Notes under the pieces: generated by a model
What the model was told of the DNA's origin: nothing
What the model saw: only the letters and a program-made list of their open reading frames with translations
Databases searched by the model: none
Program-made: the position numbers and the translations under genes
Source of the DNA: Prevotella multiformis DSM 16608
GTDB lineage: Bacteria; Bacteroidota; Bacteroidia; Bacteroidales; Bacteroidaceae
Direction: 5' to 3'
NCBI RefSeq assembly: GCF_000191065.1
Contig: NZ_GL872282.1
Coordinates: 793,928-857,927, forward strand
Length of the DNA: 64,000 bases
Shown here: piece by piece, positions 8,028 through 17,009 of the stretch
How positions within the stretch are numbered: the first letter of the stretch is position 1
Layout: each line of letters opens with the position of its first letter

Positions 8028-9122
8028 ATGTACAGCATAGCAATCACCTCAAGGACGCTTCACTTTCTCCAGCCGGCAGGAACGTCAAGGGGGGTCTACA
8101 CTACAAGGAAGAGTTTTTACCTCACCCTGTCGGACAGCGGACGGCCGGGCGTGACGGGACTGGGAGAGTGCGCCACCCTCCCGGATCTGTCGTGCGACGC
8201 GCTGCCCGACGGGGAATACGAACGGACGCTGCGCCGCTTCTGCACCGACTTCTGCCGCACAGGCCGTCTGGACATCGATGCGCTGCGCCCCTATCCGTCC
8301 ATGCTCTTCGGTCTGGAGACGGCGAAGGCGCAGCTGGATGCAGGGGGCAGCACCGACTTCTTCGGCACGCCGTTCGGGCGCGGGGAGGAGGGGATTCCCA
8401 TCAACGGCCTCGTCTGGATGGGGACTTTCGACGAGATGTACAGGCGGCTGGAAGCGAAGCTCGAGGCGGGATTCCGCTGTGTGAAACTGAAGATCGGAGC
8501 CATCGACTTTGACAGGGAACTCGACCTCGTCCGGCACATCCGCCGGACGTTCCCCCGGGAACAGGTGGAACTGCGTGTAGATGCCAACGGCGGCTTCCGT
8601 CCGGAAGAGGCGCTGCAGCGGCTGGAAGCCCTGGCACCGTATGGCATCCACTCCATCGAGCAGCCCGTCCGGCAGCACCAGTGGCGGGAGATGGTGCGCC
8701 TGTGCGCCGCATCCCCCCTGCCGGTAGCCCTCGACGAAGAGCTCATCGGCGTGAACGATTCCACGGAGAAAGCGAGGCTGCTCGACACCCTCCGTCCGCA
8801 GTACATCGTCCTCAAGCCGAGCCTCCACGGCGGCATGGCGGGCACGAGGGAATGGATCCGGCTGGCCGGGGAACGCCACATCGGGTCGTGGATAACCTCT
8901 GCCCTGGAAAGCAACGTCGGGCTGAACGCCGTCGCCCAGCTCACGGCCGATGTCTACGGACCGCACATCAGCCTGCCGCAGGGACTGGGTACAGGCCGGC
9001 TCTTTGCAGACAACATTCCCATGCCGCTGGCGATAAGGGGCGACCAGCTGTGGGCATGCCGTCAGGAGAAGGATCGCCCGGACGTGACGGCGCCGGCTTC
9101 CGACAAAAACCGCTGGCAATGA
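8028..9122 (+). CDS. menC: o-succinylbenzoate synthase (enolase superfamily)
   Basis: 364 residues. The enzyme dehydrates SHCHC to o-succinylbenzoate in menaquinone synthesis. Muconate-lactonizing-enzyme subgroup residues are visible: the Lys pair in CVKLKIG (about residue 152), three metal-binding acids in VDANGG (about 184), IEQP (about 210) and LDEE (about 237), and the second catalytic Lys in VLKPS (about 261). The ATG at 8028 was chosen because the family starts near here and codons upstream read as non-family sequence. It overlaps menE by 4 nt (ATGA), so the two are translationally coupled. The earlier genes of the pathway (menF, menD, menB), often adjacent in Bacteroidales, are not in this window. 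Confidence 0.93.
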   Translation: MYSIAITSRTLHFLQPAGTSRGVYTTRKSFYLTLSDSGRPGVTGLGECATLPDLSCDALPDGEYERTLRRFCTDFCRTGRLDIDALRPYPSMLFGLETAKAQLDAGGSTDFFGTPFGRGEEGIPINGLVWMGTFDEMYRRLEAKLEAGFRCVKLKIGAIDFDRELDLVRHIRRTFPREQVELRVDANGGFRPEEALQRLEALAPYGIHSIEQPVRQHQWREMVRLCAASPLPVALDEELIGVNDSTEKARLLDTLRPQYIVLKPSLHGGMAGTREWIRLAGERHIGSWITSALESNVGLNAVAQLTADVYGPHISLPQGLGTGRLFADNIPMPLAIRGDQLWACRQEKDRPDVTAPASDKNRWQ

Positions 9123-10162
9123 CACTACAGGATTTCCTTTCCGAATGGCGGAACGACAGTCCGCGGCTTCTCGTCCATACAAGCGGATCGACCGGCCGGC
9201 CGAAACCGCTGTGGGTGGAGAAACGGCGGATGCTTAACTCTGCCCGCATCACCTGCGATTTCCTCGGACTGAAGGCCGGCGACACAGCGCTGCTCTGCAT
9301 GCCGCTCGACTACATTGCAGGGAAGATGGTCGTGGTGCGAAGCATCGAACGCCGGCTGCATCTGCTTTCCGTACCCCCTTCCGGGCATCCGCTCTCCGAC
9401 TCCTCACTGTCCCGGCTGCCCGACCCTGACGGCGAGATCACCTTCGCCGCCATGGTACCGCTGCAGGTTTACAATTCCCTGCAGGTCGCCGGGGAGCACG
9501 AGAGGCTGCGGCGCATCCGCCATCTGATCATCGGCGGCGGAGCGGTGGACGACAGGCTGGCTGCCGCCCTGCACGACTTCCCCCATGCCGTATGGAGCAC
9601 CTACGGGATGACGGAGACGCTCTCGCACATTGCCCTCCGGCGGCTGAACGGCCCCGGTGCCGACGGCTGGTACCGGCCTTTCGAGGGCGTGGAGGTATGG
9701 CTCGACGAGGACGGCTGCCTCGTCGTCAATGCCCCGGCGGTCTGCTCCCGTCCGCTGGTGACCCGCGACAGGGCCGAACTGCGCCCTTCCCGTCCGGCGG
9801 ATGCTTCTCCGCTCTGCGGCTTCCGCATCCTCGGGCGGAAGGACAATGTGATCGATTCCGGCGGCATCAAAATCCAGACAGAGGAAGTGGAACGCCGTCT
9901 GAAACCGCTCCTCGCAGGCGGTTTCGCCGTCACAAGCTGCCCGGACGAGCGGTTCGGCGAGGCGGTCGTATTGCTTACCACACAGACCGACACCCCTGCG
10001 GTCGATGCGCTCTGCCGGCGGTGTCTGCCTAAGTTCTGGCAGCCCCGCCGCATCCTCCATGCCGCCGTCATCCCGCAGACGGCGACCGGCAAACCTGCGC
10101 GGGCGGAAATCAAAGCCCTGGCCCTTGCGCTGTGCAGGGCGGGCGACGGCTCCATCCGCTGA
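9119..10162 (+). CDS. menE: o-succinylbenzoate-CoA ligase
   Basis: 347 residues, an ANL-superfamily adenylate-forming enzyme that activates o-succinylbenzoate to its CoA ester. The P-loop VHTSGSTGRPKP lies near residues 18-29, the STYGMTET motif about residue 160, the GRKDNVIDSGGIKI hinge about residue 240, and the C-terminal catalytic Lys in TATGKPAR. It is short for an ANL enzyme (usually 450-500 residues) because the N-terminal region is trimmed; short MenE proteins are usual in Bacteroidales. The start overlaps the menC stop (ATGA). A bidirectional terminator (10251-10285) separates it from the converging rubrerythrin gene. Confidence 0.92.
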   Translation: MTLQDFLSEWRNDSPRLLVHTSGSTGRPKPLWVEKRRMLNSARITCDFLGLKAGDTALLCMPLDYIAGKMVVVRSIERRLHLLSVPPSGHPLSDSSLSRLPDPDGEITFAAMVPLQVYNSLQVAGEHERLRRIRHLIIGGGAVDDRLAAALHDFPHAVWSTYGMTETLSHIALRRLNGPGADGWYRPFEGVEVWLDEDGCLVVNAPAVCSRPLVTRDRAELRPSRPADASPLCGFRILGRKDNVIDSGGIKIQTEEVERRLKPLLAGGFAVTSCPDERFGEAVVLLTTQTDTPAVDALCRRCLPKFWQPRRILHAAVIPQTATGKPARAEIKALALALCRAGDGSIR

Positions 10163-10250
10163 CGACGCTGCCGTCCGGTGACCGGTCCGCATACCGTCTC
10201 TCCGGACCGGCGTGCACGGCGGCGCAGCCCTTTTCGGCATAGACACGAGA

Positions 10251-10285
10251 AACCCCGGAAGTCCTTTTGTCAGACTTCCGGGGTT
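10251..10285. terminator. bidirectional terminator between menE and rbr
   Basis: AACCCCGGAAGTC pairs perfectly with GACTTCCGGGGTT around a 9-nt loop; A/T-rich flanks on both sides suit both converging genes. Confidence 0.85.
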
Positions 10286-10374
10286 TCTTCATGTCTGTTG
10301 CAGCCCCCGGCGGGTCGCCCCGCCATGTCCTTCTGCCGTCCCGGCGGCCGTGGGATGAGGCTGCCGCCGTGGTC

Positions 10375-11028
10375 TTAGAAGTTGTTCTCCTGTACCTGGA
10401 AGAAGCTCTGCGGATGGTTGCAGACCGGGCAGACAGCAGGTGCCTTCTTGCCGACTACGATGTGTCCGCAGTTGCGGCACTGCCAGATGCAGTCGCCTTC
10501 GCGTGAGAACACCACGCTGTCCTCGATGTTCTTCAGGAGTTTGCGGTAACGCTCCTCGTGGTGCTTCTCCACCTGGCCTACGCCGCGGAACTTGACAGCC
10601 AGCTCGGGGAATCCCTCCGCCTCGGCATCCTTTGCCATCTGGTCGTACATGTCCGTCCACTCCCAGTTCTCACCGGCAGCGGCGTCTGCGAGGTTCTGGG
10701 TCGTTGTCGGGATGTCGCCCTCGTGCAGGAACTTGAACCAGATCTTGGCGTGTTCCTTCTCGTTGCGTGCTGTCTCCTCGAAGAAACCGGCGATCTGCTC
10801 GTAGCCGTCCTTCTTGGCCTTGGAAGCATAGTAGAGGTACTTGGTGTGCGCCTGGCTCTCACCGGCAAAAGCATTCTTGAGATTCTGCTCGGTCTTCGTG
10901 CCCTTCAGGGCTGCCGGGTCGAAAGCCTTGAACTTGCCGGCTTTTGCGTGACATACCGGGCACTCTGCCGGTGCCTCTGTTCCTTCGTGGATATAACCAC
11001 AGACGGTGCAAATAAATTTCTTCTTCAT
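10375..11028 (-). CDS. rbr: rubrerythrin with rubredoxin modules at both ends
   Basis: 217 residues. A short rubredoxin-like iron site opens the protein (CTVCGY with CPVCHA, residues about 8-26). A four-helix diiron ferritin-like domain follows, with the expected Glu/His ligands in [19 protein letters not shown] and VEKHHEERY. It ends in a standard rubredoxin domain (CRNCGH with CPVCNH). Rubrerythrins reduce hydrogen peroxide to water in the cytoplasm of anaerobes, taking electrons through the rubredoxin centre. The common form is about 190 residues with only the C-terminal rubredoxin; the extra N-terminal FeS4-type site makes this one longer. A promoter box lies at 11153-11160 and a shared terminator with menE follows. 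Confidence 0.95.
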   Translation of the reverse strand: MKKKFICTVCGYIHEGTEAPAECPVCHAKAGKFKAFDPAALKGTKTEQNLKNAFAGESQAHTKYLYYASKAKKDGYEQIAGFFEETARNEKEHAKIWFKFLHEGDIPTTTQNLADAAAGENWEWTDMYDQMAKDAEAEGFPELAVKFRGVGQVEKHHEERYRKLLKNIEDSVVFSREGDCIWQCRNCGHIVVGKKAPAVCPVCNHPQSFFQVQENNF

Positions 11029-11152
11029 AATGTCTTTGTATTATAATGTAATCCAATCTTGTTCTTTTGTGGCTGCAGGCCGCTTCACCCTACTGGTGTA
11101 CAGCCGGATAGGGCATCGTCCGATTCCTGTAATTATTTCAACCTTTCGGGTG

Positions 11153-11160
11153 CAAAGTTA
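11153..11160 (-). promoter_or_regulatory. -7 box TAACTTTG before rbr
   Basis: The minus strand reads TAACTTTGCA 125 nt before the rbr start; no clear TTTG at -33. The long leader may carry control elements, but none is recognised. Confidence 0.6.
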
Positions 11161-11250
11161 GGAATTTAATCCGATACTATCCAGGTTTTCATCGATGTTT
11201 TTTCTCGGATCCGACCTATTTAGACGGTGGATAATTAAAAGGGAAAAGCC

Positions 11251-13416
11251 TCACGCCGGAATCACCTTGAAGCGGATGCGGAAGGCATGCTTCTGCTCGT
11301 CCCAGTTGGTGCCTAACAGCTCGAAGCGGCCGATCTGTGCAGTGGAGCGCACGTGCCTGCCGATGCAGGGGCACACGTCATAGTCGCCGATGCGGACAAG
11401 ACGCAGCATTTCCGATGCGTCCTCGGGCAGGCGGTCAAGGCTGACGCCTTCGGGGAGGCTGTCGCGGTCGACCAGCTCGAAGGTCACCGGCAGGTCGTCG
11501 GCGATCAGCCGGTTCATCTCGTCCTCTATCGCCTTCTCTTCCTTGCGGTCGGGCTTGTGGTCGAGGATGAAGGTCATCTTGCTCTTCTTCCGTTCGATGT
11601 GCGCATTGGTGCTGCGTGCCGCGCCGAACAGACGGAACATCACCTGGTTCAGCAGATGCTCGGCGGTATGCGCCGGCGGGAACTCCTCTTTGTTGTGCGA
11701 ATTCAATACGTATTCCACGGTCTTCTTCTTTATGTTGAACTTGTAAATCCGGCCATAGTTCCCGGGGACATCCAGTGCGATCTGTCCGTCACGTTTCAGT
11801 TCCGCTGTCTTCGTGAAGCCGGAAAGCAGGTCGGTCATCTCCACCTCCTGCTCGGGCAGACCGAGGAAATCGTAGGCATGGGCCGGCACGGTGACGCTGA
11901 TTTGTACACGGCGGTCGTCGAAGTTGGCGACGACCAGCAGCACCTCGTCATCGGCCTTGCGCAGGAAGGCGAACTGCCGGCGGGGATTGAACTGGTAGCT
12001 CTGGTTGTTGGCGTACATGAGGTCGAAGGTCTGTCCTTCACGCACGGCCTTCTCCCGGTTGCAGAAACGGAGGATGCCCTGGTAGACCAGCGACAGCTTC
12101 TTCTCGTCGGTCGTCAGCGTGTCACGGTGGAAGAATCCCTTGTAGACGGCCTCGCACGTCCAGTAGTCGAAGATGGTCGAACGGCCGTCACGCCCCGAGA
12201 AGCCTTCCTTGTCCATGCCCCTTTCGCCGAACTCCTGTCCTGCATAGACCATGACGGGGTTCTGCTGGAGGAGTGCGGAGACGATCATCCCCGGCACCCC
12301 TTTCCACGGATTGTCGGCGAAGAAGTCGGAGGCGATGCGCTGCTCGTCGTGGTTCTCGAGGAAGTAGAGCATGTGGTCGCGGATGTCGTCCACCTGCTGC
12401 CACTCGCGGGTGATGGACGATGCCGGCCGCTGGTCGCAGATCACGCCGCGGATGCAGTCGTACATCCCCACCTTGTCGTACAGATAGTCGAACCCGGACT
12501 CCACGTACATGCGGTACTGGCCGGGGTCATAGACTTCGCCGATGAAGAGGGTTTCCGGATAAAGGGCCTTGACCTGCCGCGTGGCGTATGCCCAGAACTC
12601 ATGCGGCACCATCTCGGCCATGTCGCAGCGGAAGCCGTCGACACCCTTCGCCGCCCAGAAGAGCAGGATGTCGGTCATCTTCTTCCACGTGGAGGGGACG
12701 GGATTATAGTGGCAGCTTCTGCCGCCCGCGTCGCAGTAATCCACACCGTAGTTCAGCTTGACCGTCTCGTACCAGTCGTTCTGCTGCGGATGGGCGTCGA
12801 AGCGGTCGTTGCCGGTACACTTCGCGGGGAACTCCTCGTAGGGTCCGGCACCATGGGCGTACTCGCTTTCGGAGATGCTGGAGAGGTCGAGCCGTTCGCC
12901 CGGACAGTAGTAAAAGTTGTTCTGCGCATCGAAATGCTTGCCGGTGTCGTCTCCCTCGCCGAGGTCCTCCACGCCCTGCGGCCGGGCGATGCTTCTGTAC
13001 TGGCGTGCGACGTGATTGGGCACGAAGTCCATGAGTACCTTCATGCCGGCCGCATGGGTGCGGCCGACGAGCGCCTCGAACTCTGCCATGCGTGCGTCTA
13101 CATCCACGGCGATGTCGGGGTCGATGTCATAGTAGTCGGTAATGGCATACGGCGACCCGGCACGTCCCTTCACGACCCGGGGGTTCTGGCACGGTATGCC
13201 GAAGGCGGAATAGTCCGTACACGTCGCATGGCGGATGATGCCGGTGAACCAGAGATGGGTGACACCGAGGTCATGGATGCGCTGCAGCACCTTGCCGTCG
13301 AAGTCGTTCATCTTCCCCGCACCGTTCTCCTCCAGCGTTCCGTATGCTCTGCGGGTAAGGTTGCGGTTGCCGAAGGTGCGGGTGAGGATCTGGTAGATAA
13401 CTAATTTAGTTTTCAT
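11251..13416 (-). CDS. GH13 alpha-amylase fused to an AlaX-type tRNA-editing domain
   Basis: 721 residues in one uninterrupted frame. Residues 1 to about 560 are a complete GH13 enzyme: region I DFVPNH (about 128), nucleophile in GFRCDMAE (about 263), acid in FIGEVYDP (about 294), and FLENHDEQ (about 355). No signal peptide is seen, so it should act on alpha-glucans in the cytoplasm. Residues about 567-721 are a different fold: HTAEH near 583 and CIGRH near 685, followed by VRSTAQIG, match the two zinc-binding motifs of the AlaRS/ThrRS editing (SAD) domain and of free-standing AlaX proteins, which remove Ser or Gly from tRNA-Ala. The junction holds an in-frame GTG (11718-11716) from which a 155-residue AlaX-sized protein could start. 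The fusion probably arose by loss of a stop codon between neighbouring genes. Confidence 0.88.
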   Translation of the reverse strand: MKTKLVIYQILTRTFGNRNLTRRAYGTLEENGAGKMNDFDGKVLQRIHDLGVTHLWFTGIIRHATCTDYSAFGIPCQNPRVVKGRAGSPYAITDYYDIDPDIAVDVDARMAEFEALVGRTHAAGMKVLMDFVPNHVARQYRSIARPQGVEDLGEGDDTGKHFDAQNNFYYCPGERLDLSSISESEYAHGAGPYEEFPAKCTGNDRFDAHPQQNDWYETVKLNYGVDYCDAGGRSCHYNPVPSTWKKMTDILLFWAAKGVDGFRCDMAEMVPHEFWAYATRQVKALYPETLFIGEVYDPGQYRMYVESGFDYLYDKVGMYDCIRGVICDQRPASSITREWQQVDDIRDHMLYFLENHDEQRIASDFFADNPWKGVPGMIVSALLQQNPVMVYAGQEFGERGMDKEGFSGRDGRSTIFDYWTCEAVYKGFFHRDTLTTDEKKLSLVYQGILRFCNREKAVREGQTFDLMYANNQSYQFNPRRQFAFLRKADDEVLLVVANFDDRRVQISVTVPAHAYDFLGLPEQEVEMTDLLSGFTKTAELKRDGQIALDVPGNYGRIYKFNIKKKTVEYVLNSHNKEEFPPAHTAEHLLNQVMFRLFGAARSTNAHIERKKSKMTFILDHKPDRKEEKAIEDEMNRLIADDLPVTFELVDRDSLPEGVSLDRLPEDASEMLRLVRIGDYDVCPCIGRHVRSTAQIGRFELLGTNWDEQKHAFRIRFKVIPA

Positions 13417-13560
13417 TTGAAATCGCCTTTCCGCTCTTCCGGGACGGCGGAGCGGAAAGGTCTGTGCTTACAATTCTTGCAGGTGCGCCGGCCGGCGGAC
13501 GGACCTCCTGTCCTGACAGACCTGCAAATCCATATTCTTGTTCTTGACTTTCCTGCGGCT

Positions 13561-13584
13561 CCTGCCCTCTCTCCAGAGGGCAGG
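13561..13584 (-). other. hairpin just after fabD
   Basis: CCTGCCCTCT pairs perfectly with AGAGGGCAGG around a 4-nt loop, 9 nt past the fabD stop on the minus strand. There is no T-tract, so it may be an mRNA 3'-end stabiliser rather than a terminator. A second hairpin (13427-13459, CCTTTCCGCT with AGCGGAAAGG) ends about 10 nt before the amylase start codon. Confidence 0.5.
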
Positions 13585-13592
13585 GTGGGGGC

Positions 13593-14480
13593 TTAATCTA
13601 TGCCGTGCGCATTGACATTGCGGTCGATGCGGGCGAGCATGCCCTGCAGGGCCTTGCCCGGACCGCACTCGATGAACTCGTCGGCGCCGTCGGCGATCAT
13701 GTTCTGCGCACTCTTCGTCCAGCGTACGCTCGAGGTGAGCTGTGCGATGAGGTTCTTCCGGATCTCGGCCGGATCGGTGTGCGGGAGGGCATCCACATTC
13801 TGATAGACAGGGCACTTCGGCGTGTTGAACTCCGTCGCCTCGATGGCTGCCTGCAGCTCGTCCTTGGCCGGCTGCATCAGCGGAGAGTGGAACGCACCGC
13901 CCACCTTCAGCGGCAATGCACGCTTGGCACCGGCAGCCTTCAGCAGTTCGCAGGCCTCCTCGATGCCTTCCTTCGAACCGGAGATGACCAGCTGGCCGGG
14001 GCAGTTGAAGTTGGCTGCCACGCAGACTTTCCCTTCCTTGGATACCGTTGCGCAGACTTCCTCCACCTTCTCGTCAGGCAGGCCGATGATGGCCGCCATC
14101 GTGCCCGGGTTCTTCTCGCAGGCCTTCTGCATGGCGTTGGCACGTGCCGCAACGAGTTTCAGTCCGTCCTCGAAGCTCAGCGCGCCGGCGGCGACCAGTG
14201 CGGAGAACTCGCCCAGAGAGTGGCCGGCCACCATGTCGGGTTTGAACGCATCGCCTAAGCAGAGGGCGGAGATGACGCTGTGGAGGAACACGGCAGGCTG
14301 CGTCACCTTGGTTTCCTTCAGCTGCTCGTCCGTTCCGGCAAACATGATGCCGGTTATCTTGAAGCCAAGAATCTCGTCTGCCTTGTCGAAAAGTTCCTTT
14401 GCCAGCGGGTTGCTCTCATAGAGTTCCTTGCCCATGCCGACAAACTGAGATCCCTGTCCTGGGAATACAAATGCTTTCAT
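13593..14480 (-). CDS. fabD: malonyl-CoA:ACP transacylase
   Basis: 295 residues. The enzyme moves malonyl from CoA to acyl carrier protein to supply fatty-acid elongation in the cytoplasm. It has the FPGQGSQFVGMG start, the active-site serine in AGHSLGEFSAL (about residue 91), the Gln/Arg region near FLHSVISALC, the catalytic His in GGAFHSPLM (about residue 198), and the late YQNVDALP motif. Length fits the family. A -7 box at 14520-14527 lies 40 nt before the start. The GH13-AlaX gene follows 176 bp downstream on the same strand, separated by two hairpins, so co-transcription is possible. Confidence 0.95.
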   Translation of the reverse strand: MKAFVFPGQGSQFVGMGKELYESNPLAKELFDKADEILGFKITGIMFAGTDEQLKETKVTQPAVFLHSVISALCLGDAFKPDMVAGHSLGEFSALVAAGALSFEDGLKLVAARANAMQKACEKNPGTMAAIIGLPDEKVEEVCATVSKEGKVCVAANFNCPGQLVISGSKEGIEEACELLKAAGAKRALPLKVGGAFHSPLMQPAKDELQAAIEATEFNTPKCPVYQNVDALPHTDPAEIRKNLIAQLTSSVRWTKSAQNMIADGADEFIECGPGKALQGMLARIDRNVNAHGID

Positions 14481-14519
14481 CTTTTGTCAATTGTTTAATT
14501 GTTAATACTCTACAGCGTG

Positions 14520-14527
14520 CAAAGATA
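14520..14527 (-). promoter_or_regulatory. -7 box TATCTTTG before fabD
   Basis: The minus strand reads TATCTTTGCA, matching TAnnTTTG, 40 nt before the fabD ATG in a locally A/T-rich stretch. Confidence 0.65.
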
Positions 14528-14581
14528 CAGAAAATAAAGCAGATAAAGAAGAAATCGTCCTGAAAAGCCCCTGCTTGTCCC

Positions 14582-16306
14582 TCACTTTACGAAGAGAATG
14601 CCCGACAGAAAGCCGTTCTCGTCCTTCTCTTCCTCGTAGCAGGTCAGACCCGTCAGGTACAGGCAGGTGTGCCGGCCGTAGAAAAGAGCCGGATGCTGTA
14701 TGCGGCTTTCGTTCAGTTCCTTCAGCTTCGCAACCGGCATCCGGACAGTGTCGGCCGTCTTTCTGCCCCGGTACTGATAAGGTATCGTCACGCTCAAGGT
14801 GTCATGCTTGACGTAACACGGCAGGAAGCCCGTTTCATAATCATACCTGACCGTCCGGAAAGCGGCATATCCCTTCGGTATCTCCAATACACTGTCGGAG
14901 GCAGAACACTGGATGTTGAAGTAATACATATCGTTGACTGTCGTGAAGGAAGGTTCGCCGGAAAGAAAATCCTGCATCGGGACCGCCTTCGCATCAACGA
15001 CCCTGCTGATGTCTGTTGTGTCATAATGGGTATAGAGATAGACGAGTTTGTCTTCAAGGAGCTGGGACTGCCCGTCCTCCGGACCCTCCCATATCTGTCT
15101 CAGCTCCGCATCCCGCATGGGGAAGTGACGGATGCCCTTCTTCTCCGCAAGGCTTCTGATGTCCCGGCACAGCTGGCCGCACGTGAACGAATAGACATTG
15201 TAAGGCAGGACCGAGAGGAGCAGCAGCACGCCGGCAAACGAGCCGCCTATCCACCACAGCCGTTTCGCCCTCGTCACACAGAGCCCTATGCAGACGGCAT
15301 AGCACCAGACGTTGAACGCCAGCAGATAGACACGCAGCACCGACACGCCGTAGTCGCTGAAACGGCGGACGATGCCGATGGTCATCAGCACCAGCAGCGG
15401 CAGCACGGCAAGCGGCAGCCAGCGGAGGACCCTCCTGTCGAACCGTCTGTCTTCCGCCTGGAAACGGACAGGATAGAGCAGATGGACAACAATGACGGTA
15501 AGGAACATCAGCGCCGTTACCAGCCAGCTTACCCATCCGTCGGGCAGTGTCCATTCGAGGATGATCTTGAAGACGTAGAGATACAGCGTGGCGAGATAGG
15601 CGAAGAGCAGGGGGAGGAGCAGGAAATGGATGACGCCGTTCATGAACCTGTGCTGCATCCAGTCGCGGGGCGTACGGTTCTTTTCGGCCGAAGGTGTCTG
15701 CACGACGACCAGCGTGGGTGCCAGGAACACGAAGCAGAAGACCAGAAGATAAAGGAAATGGCTGTCGCTGACCTGGGCATCGAACAGATAGAGAAAAGAC
15801 AGCACCAGCAGCTCCAGCCCCAGGAACAGGAGTCCCGAAACGGCTATGGCCAGCCCCGCACGCCCCAGGAATCCGATGGCAAAGCGGATGGCGGGCCGGT
15901 CGTCCCCCAGCCGGCGGAAAGGAACGATGAAGAGGCTCACCGCAACGGCCACGCAGCAGGCTATGCAGGCGGCCGTCATGGCACCGTCCAGCGGATAGTG
16001 GCAGGCGAAAAACGAGCAGACCGCAATCCACACGATGTTCGCCGACAGCATGACGACGTGCTGCCGGCCTCCCGCACGCCCCTCCATGAACAGATGGAGC
16101 ATATAGGAGAGTACGATTCCGCCCAGGGTCAGCAGGTCGGCCAGGAAATCGATACAGGTATAATCGTCCCCCGGCATCTTCCCGCAGACGAACCAGAGAT
16201 GCACCGTGGCAAGGACGATATACACGAAAGTAACCGGAAAGCGGCCGACCGTCTCCACAAGACGGCTGCTCCAGTCTGCAAGGCTTGGCTTCTTCAATGG
16301 TGTCAT
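14582..16306 (-). CDS. DUF4153 polytopic membrane protein
   Basis: 574 residues. The N-terminal two-thirds is a bundle of about ten hydrophobic segments (from FPVTFVYIVLATVHLWF to IGGSFAGVLLLLSVLPY), followed by a soluble C-terminal part of about 200 residues that should face the periplasm. Layout and sequence fit the DUF4153 family of Bacteroidetes, whose function is not known. The gene is monocistronic, with a -7 box (TAAATTTG) at 16385-16392, and diverges from mfd across a 700-bp gap that holds the first 22-bp palindromic repeat array. Family assignment is by recalled architecture. Confidence 0.75.
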   Translation of the reverse strand: MTPLKKPSLADWSSRLVETVGRFPVTFVYIVLATVHLWFVCGKMPGDDYTCIDFLADLLTLGGIVLSYMLHLFMEGRAGGRQHVVMLSANIVWIAVCSFFACHYPLDGAMTAACIACCVAVAVSLFIVPFRRLGDDRPAIRFAIGFLGRAGLAIAVSGLLFLGLELLVLSFLYLFDAQVSDSHFLYLLVFCFVFLAPTLVVVQTPSAEKNRTPRDWMQHRFMNGVIHFLLLPLLFAYLATLYLYVFKIILEWTLPDGWVSWLVTALMFLTVIVVHLLYPVRFQAEDRRFDRRVLRWLPLAVLPLLVLMTIGIVRRFSDYGVSVLRVYLLAFNVWCYAVCIGLCVTRAKRLWWIGGSFAGVLLLLSVLPYNVYSFTCGQLCRDIRSLAEKKGIRHFPMRDAELRQIWEGPEDGQSQLLEDKLVYLYTHYDTTDISRVVDAKAVPMQDFLSGEPSFTTVNDMYYFNIQCSASDSVLEIPKGYAAFRTVRYDYETGFLPCYVKHDTLSVTIPYQYRGRKTADTVRMPVAKLKELNESRIQHPALFYGRHTCLYLTGLTCYEEEKDENGFLSGILFVK

Positions 16307-16384
16307 ACGCTTTCAATGTTTCAGCACCGGCTTCCTGTCTGCCTGAAGGCAGGTGCGGAGCCGGACTTTGTGTTGATTCCGCAG

Positions 16385-16392
16385 CAAATTTA
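16385..16392 (-). promoter_or_regulatory. -7 box TAAATTTG before the DUF4153 gene
   Basis: The minus strand reads TAAATTTGC about 80 nt before the start codon at 16306; no clean -33 element. Confidence 0.55.
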
Positions 16393-16772
16393 CATAAAAA
16401 CCTTGGTTTATGAGCCGATTGGGTAAGGAAACTGCTTTTCTTCAGAGGAAAGTCGGGTAAAGGAAGTGTTTTCCTTATTTAGATCCAAGATGATCATTCC
16501 CGATGAATGCGGTCCCGATCAGTCCGTTCTTTAATGGAGGCTGCGTTTTTCACCGGCGTACCTGCTCTGCACCCTGTAAATCCCGGTCTTCCGCTGAATG
16601 TATAGGCAGGGATTAGAAAACGGCTCTCCCTCCCTTCTCGCTTCCCCTCCTCCTCTCTTTCCCTCCAGTCCTCCCTTCCTCTCCGCACCGGAGCTGCCTC
16701 CTTCTCCGTGTCCTCCGTGTCTCTGTGTGAGCAGGATTCCCGGCGGGGCCGCTGTCGTATTCTCCGGCGGGC

Positions 16773-16861
16773 TGCCGGGAGCTCGGATACCGGCGGCCGG
16801 GAACTCGGGTACCGGCGGCCGGGAATCCTGTTCCCAACCGGTCGGGAACCGTGTTCCCGCC
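16773..16861. repeat. 22-bp palindromic tandem array, locus 1 (four units)
   Basis: Four head-to-tail units of 22, 22, 23 and 22 bp (16773-16794, 16795-16816, 16817-16839, 16840-16861). Each starts GGCCGGGAA or a close variant and holds an inverted repeat such as GGGAACCGTGTTCCC. The same unit forms a second array at 38285-38373. Confidence 0.8.
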
Positions 16862-16955
16862 TGCCCGGGGACGTGCTCTGCCCTCCCGTCCGTTTCTTCC
16901 CCGCCGTGCCTCTTCCGCCGGAAAAGTGGCCGCCGTCCCTGAAAGGACGGGCCGT

Positions 16956-16990
16956 TTTGTGCCCTCTGTCTGAATTTTATTGTAACTTTG
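16956..16990 (+). promoter_or_regulatory. mfd promoter
   Basis: TTTG at 16956-16959 and TAACTTTG at 16983-16990, spacer 23 bp (slightly long). It lies 19 nt before the mfd ATG, so the leader is very short. Confidence 0.65.
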
Positions 16991-17009
16991 CACGCACAAC
17001 GCATTTGCG

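Larger units (their letters stand above)
16307..17009. other. 700-bp divergent intergenic region
   Basis: Holds the promoter boxes of the DUF4153 gene (minus, 16385-16392) and mfd (plus, 16956-16990), the 22-bp palindromic array at 16773-16861, and pyrimidine-rich DNA at 16620-16735. I see no gene. Confidence 0.6.

Noticed and set aside
8681-9118. 5' extension of menE into menC
   Set aside because: The first 146 codons are menC in another frame; the ATG overlapping the menC stop begins the recognisable MenE sequence.
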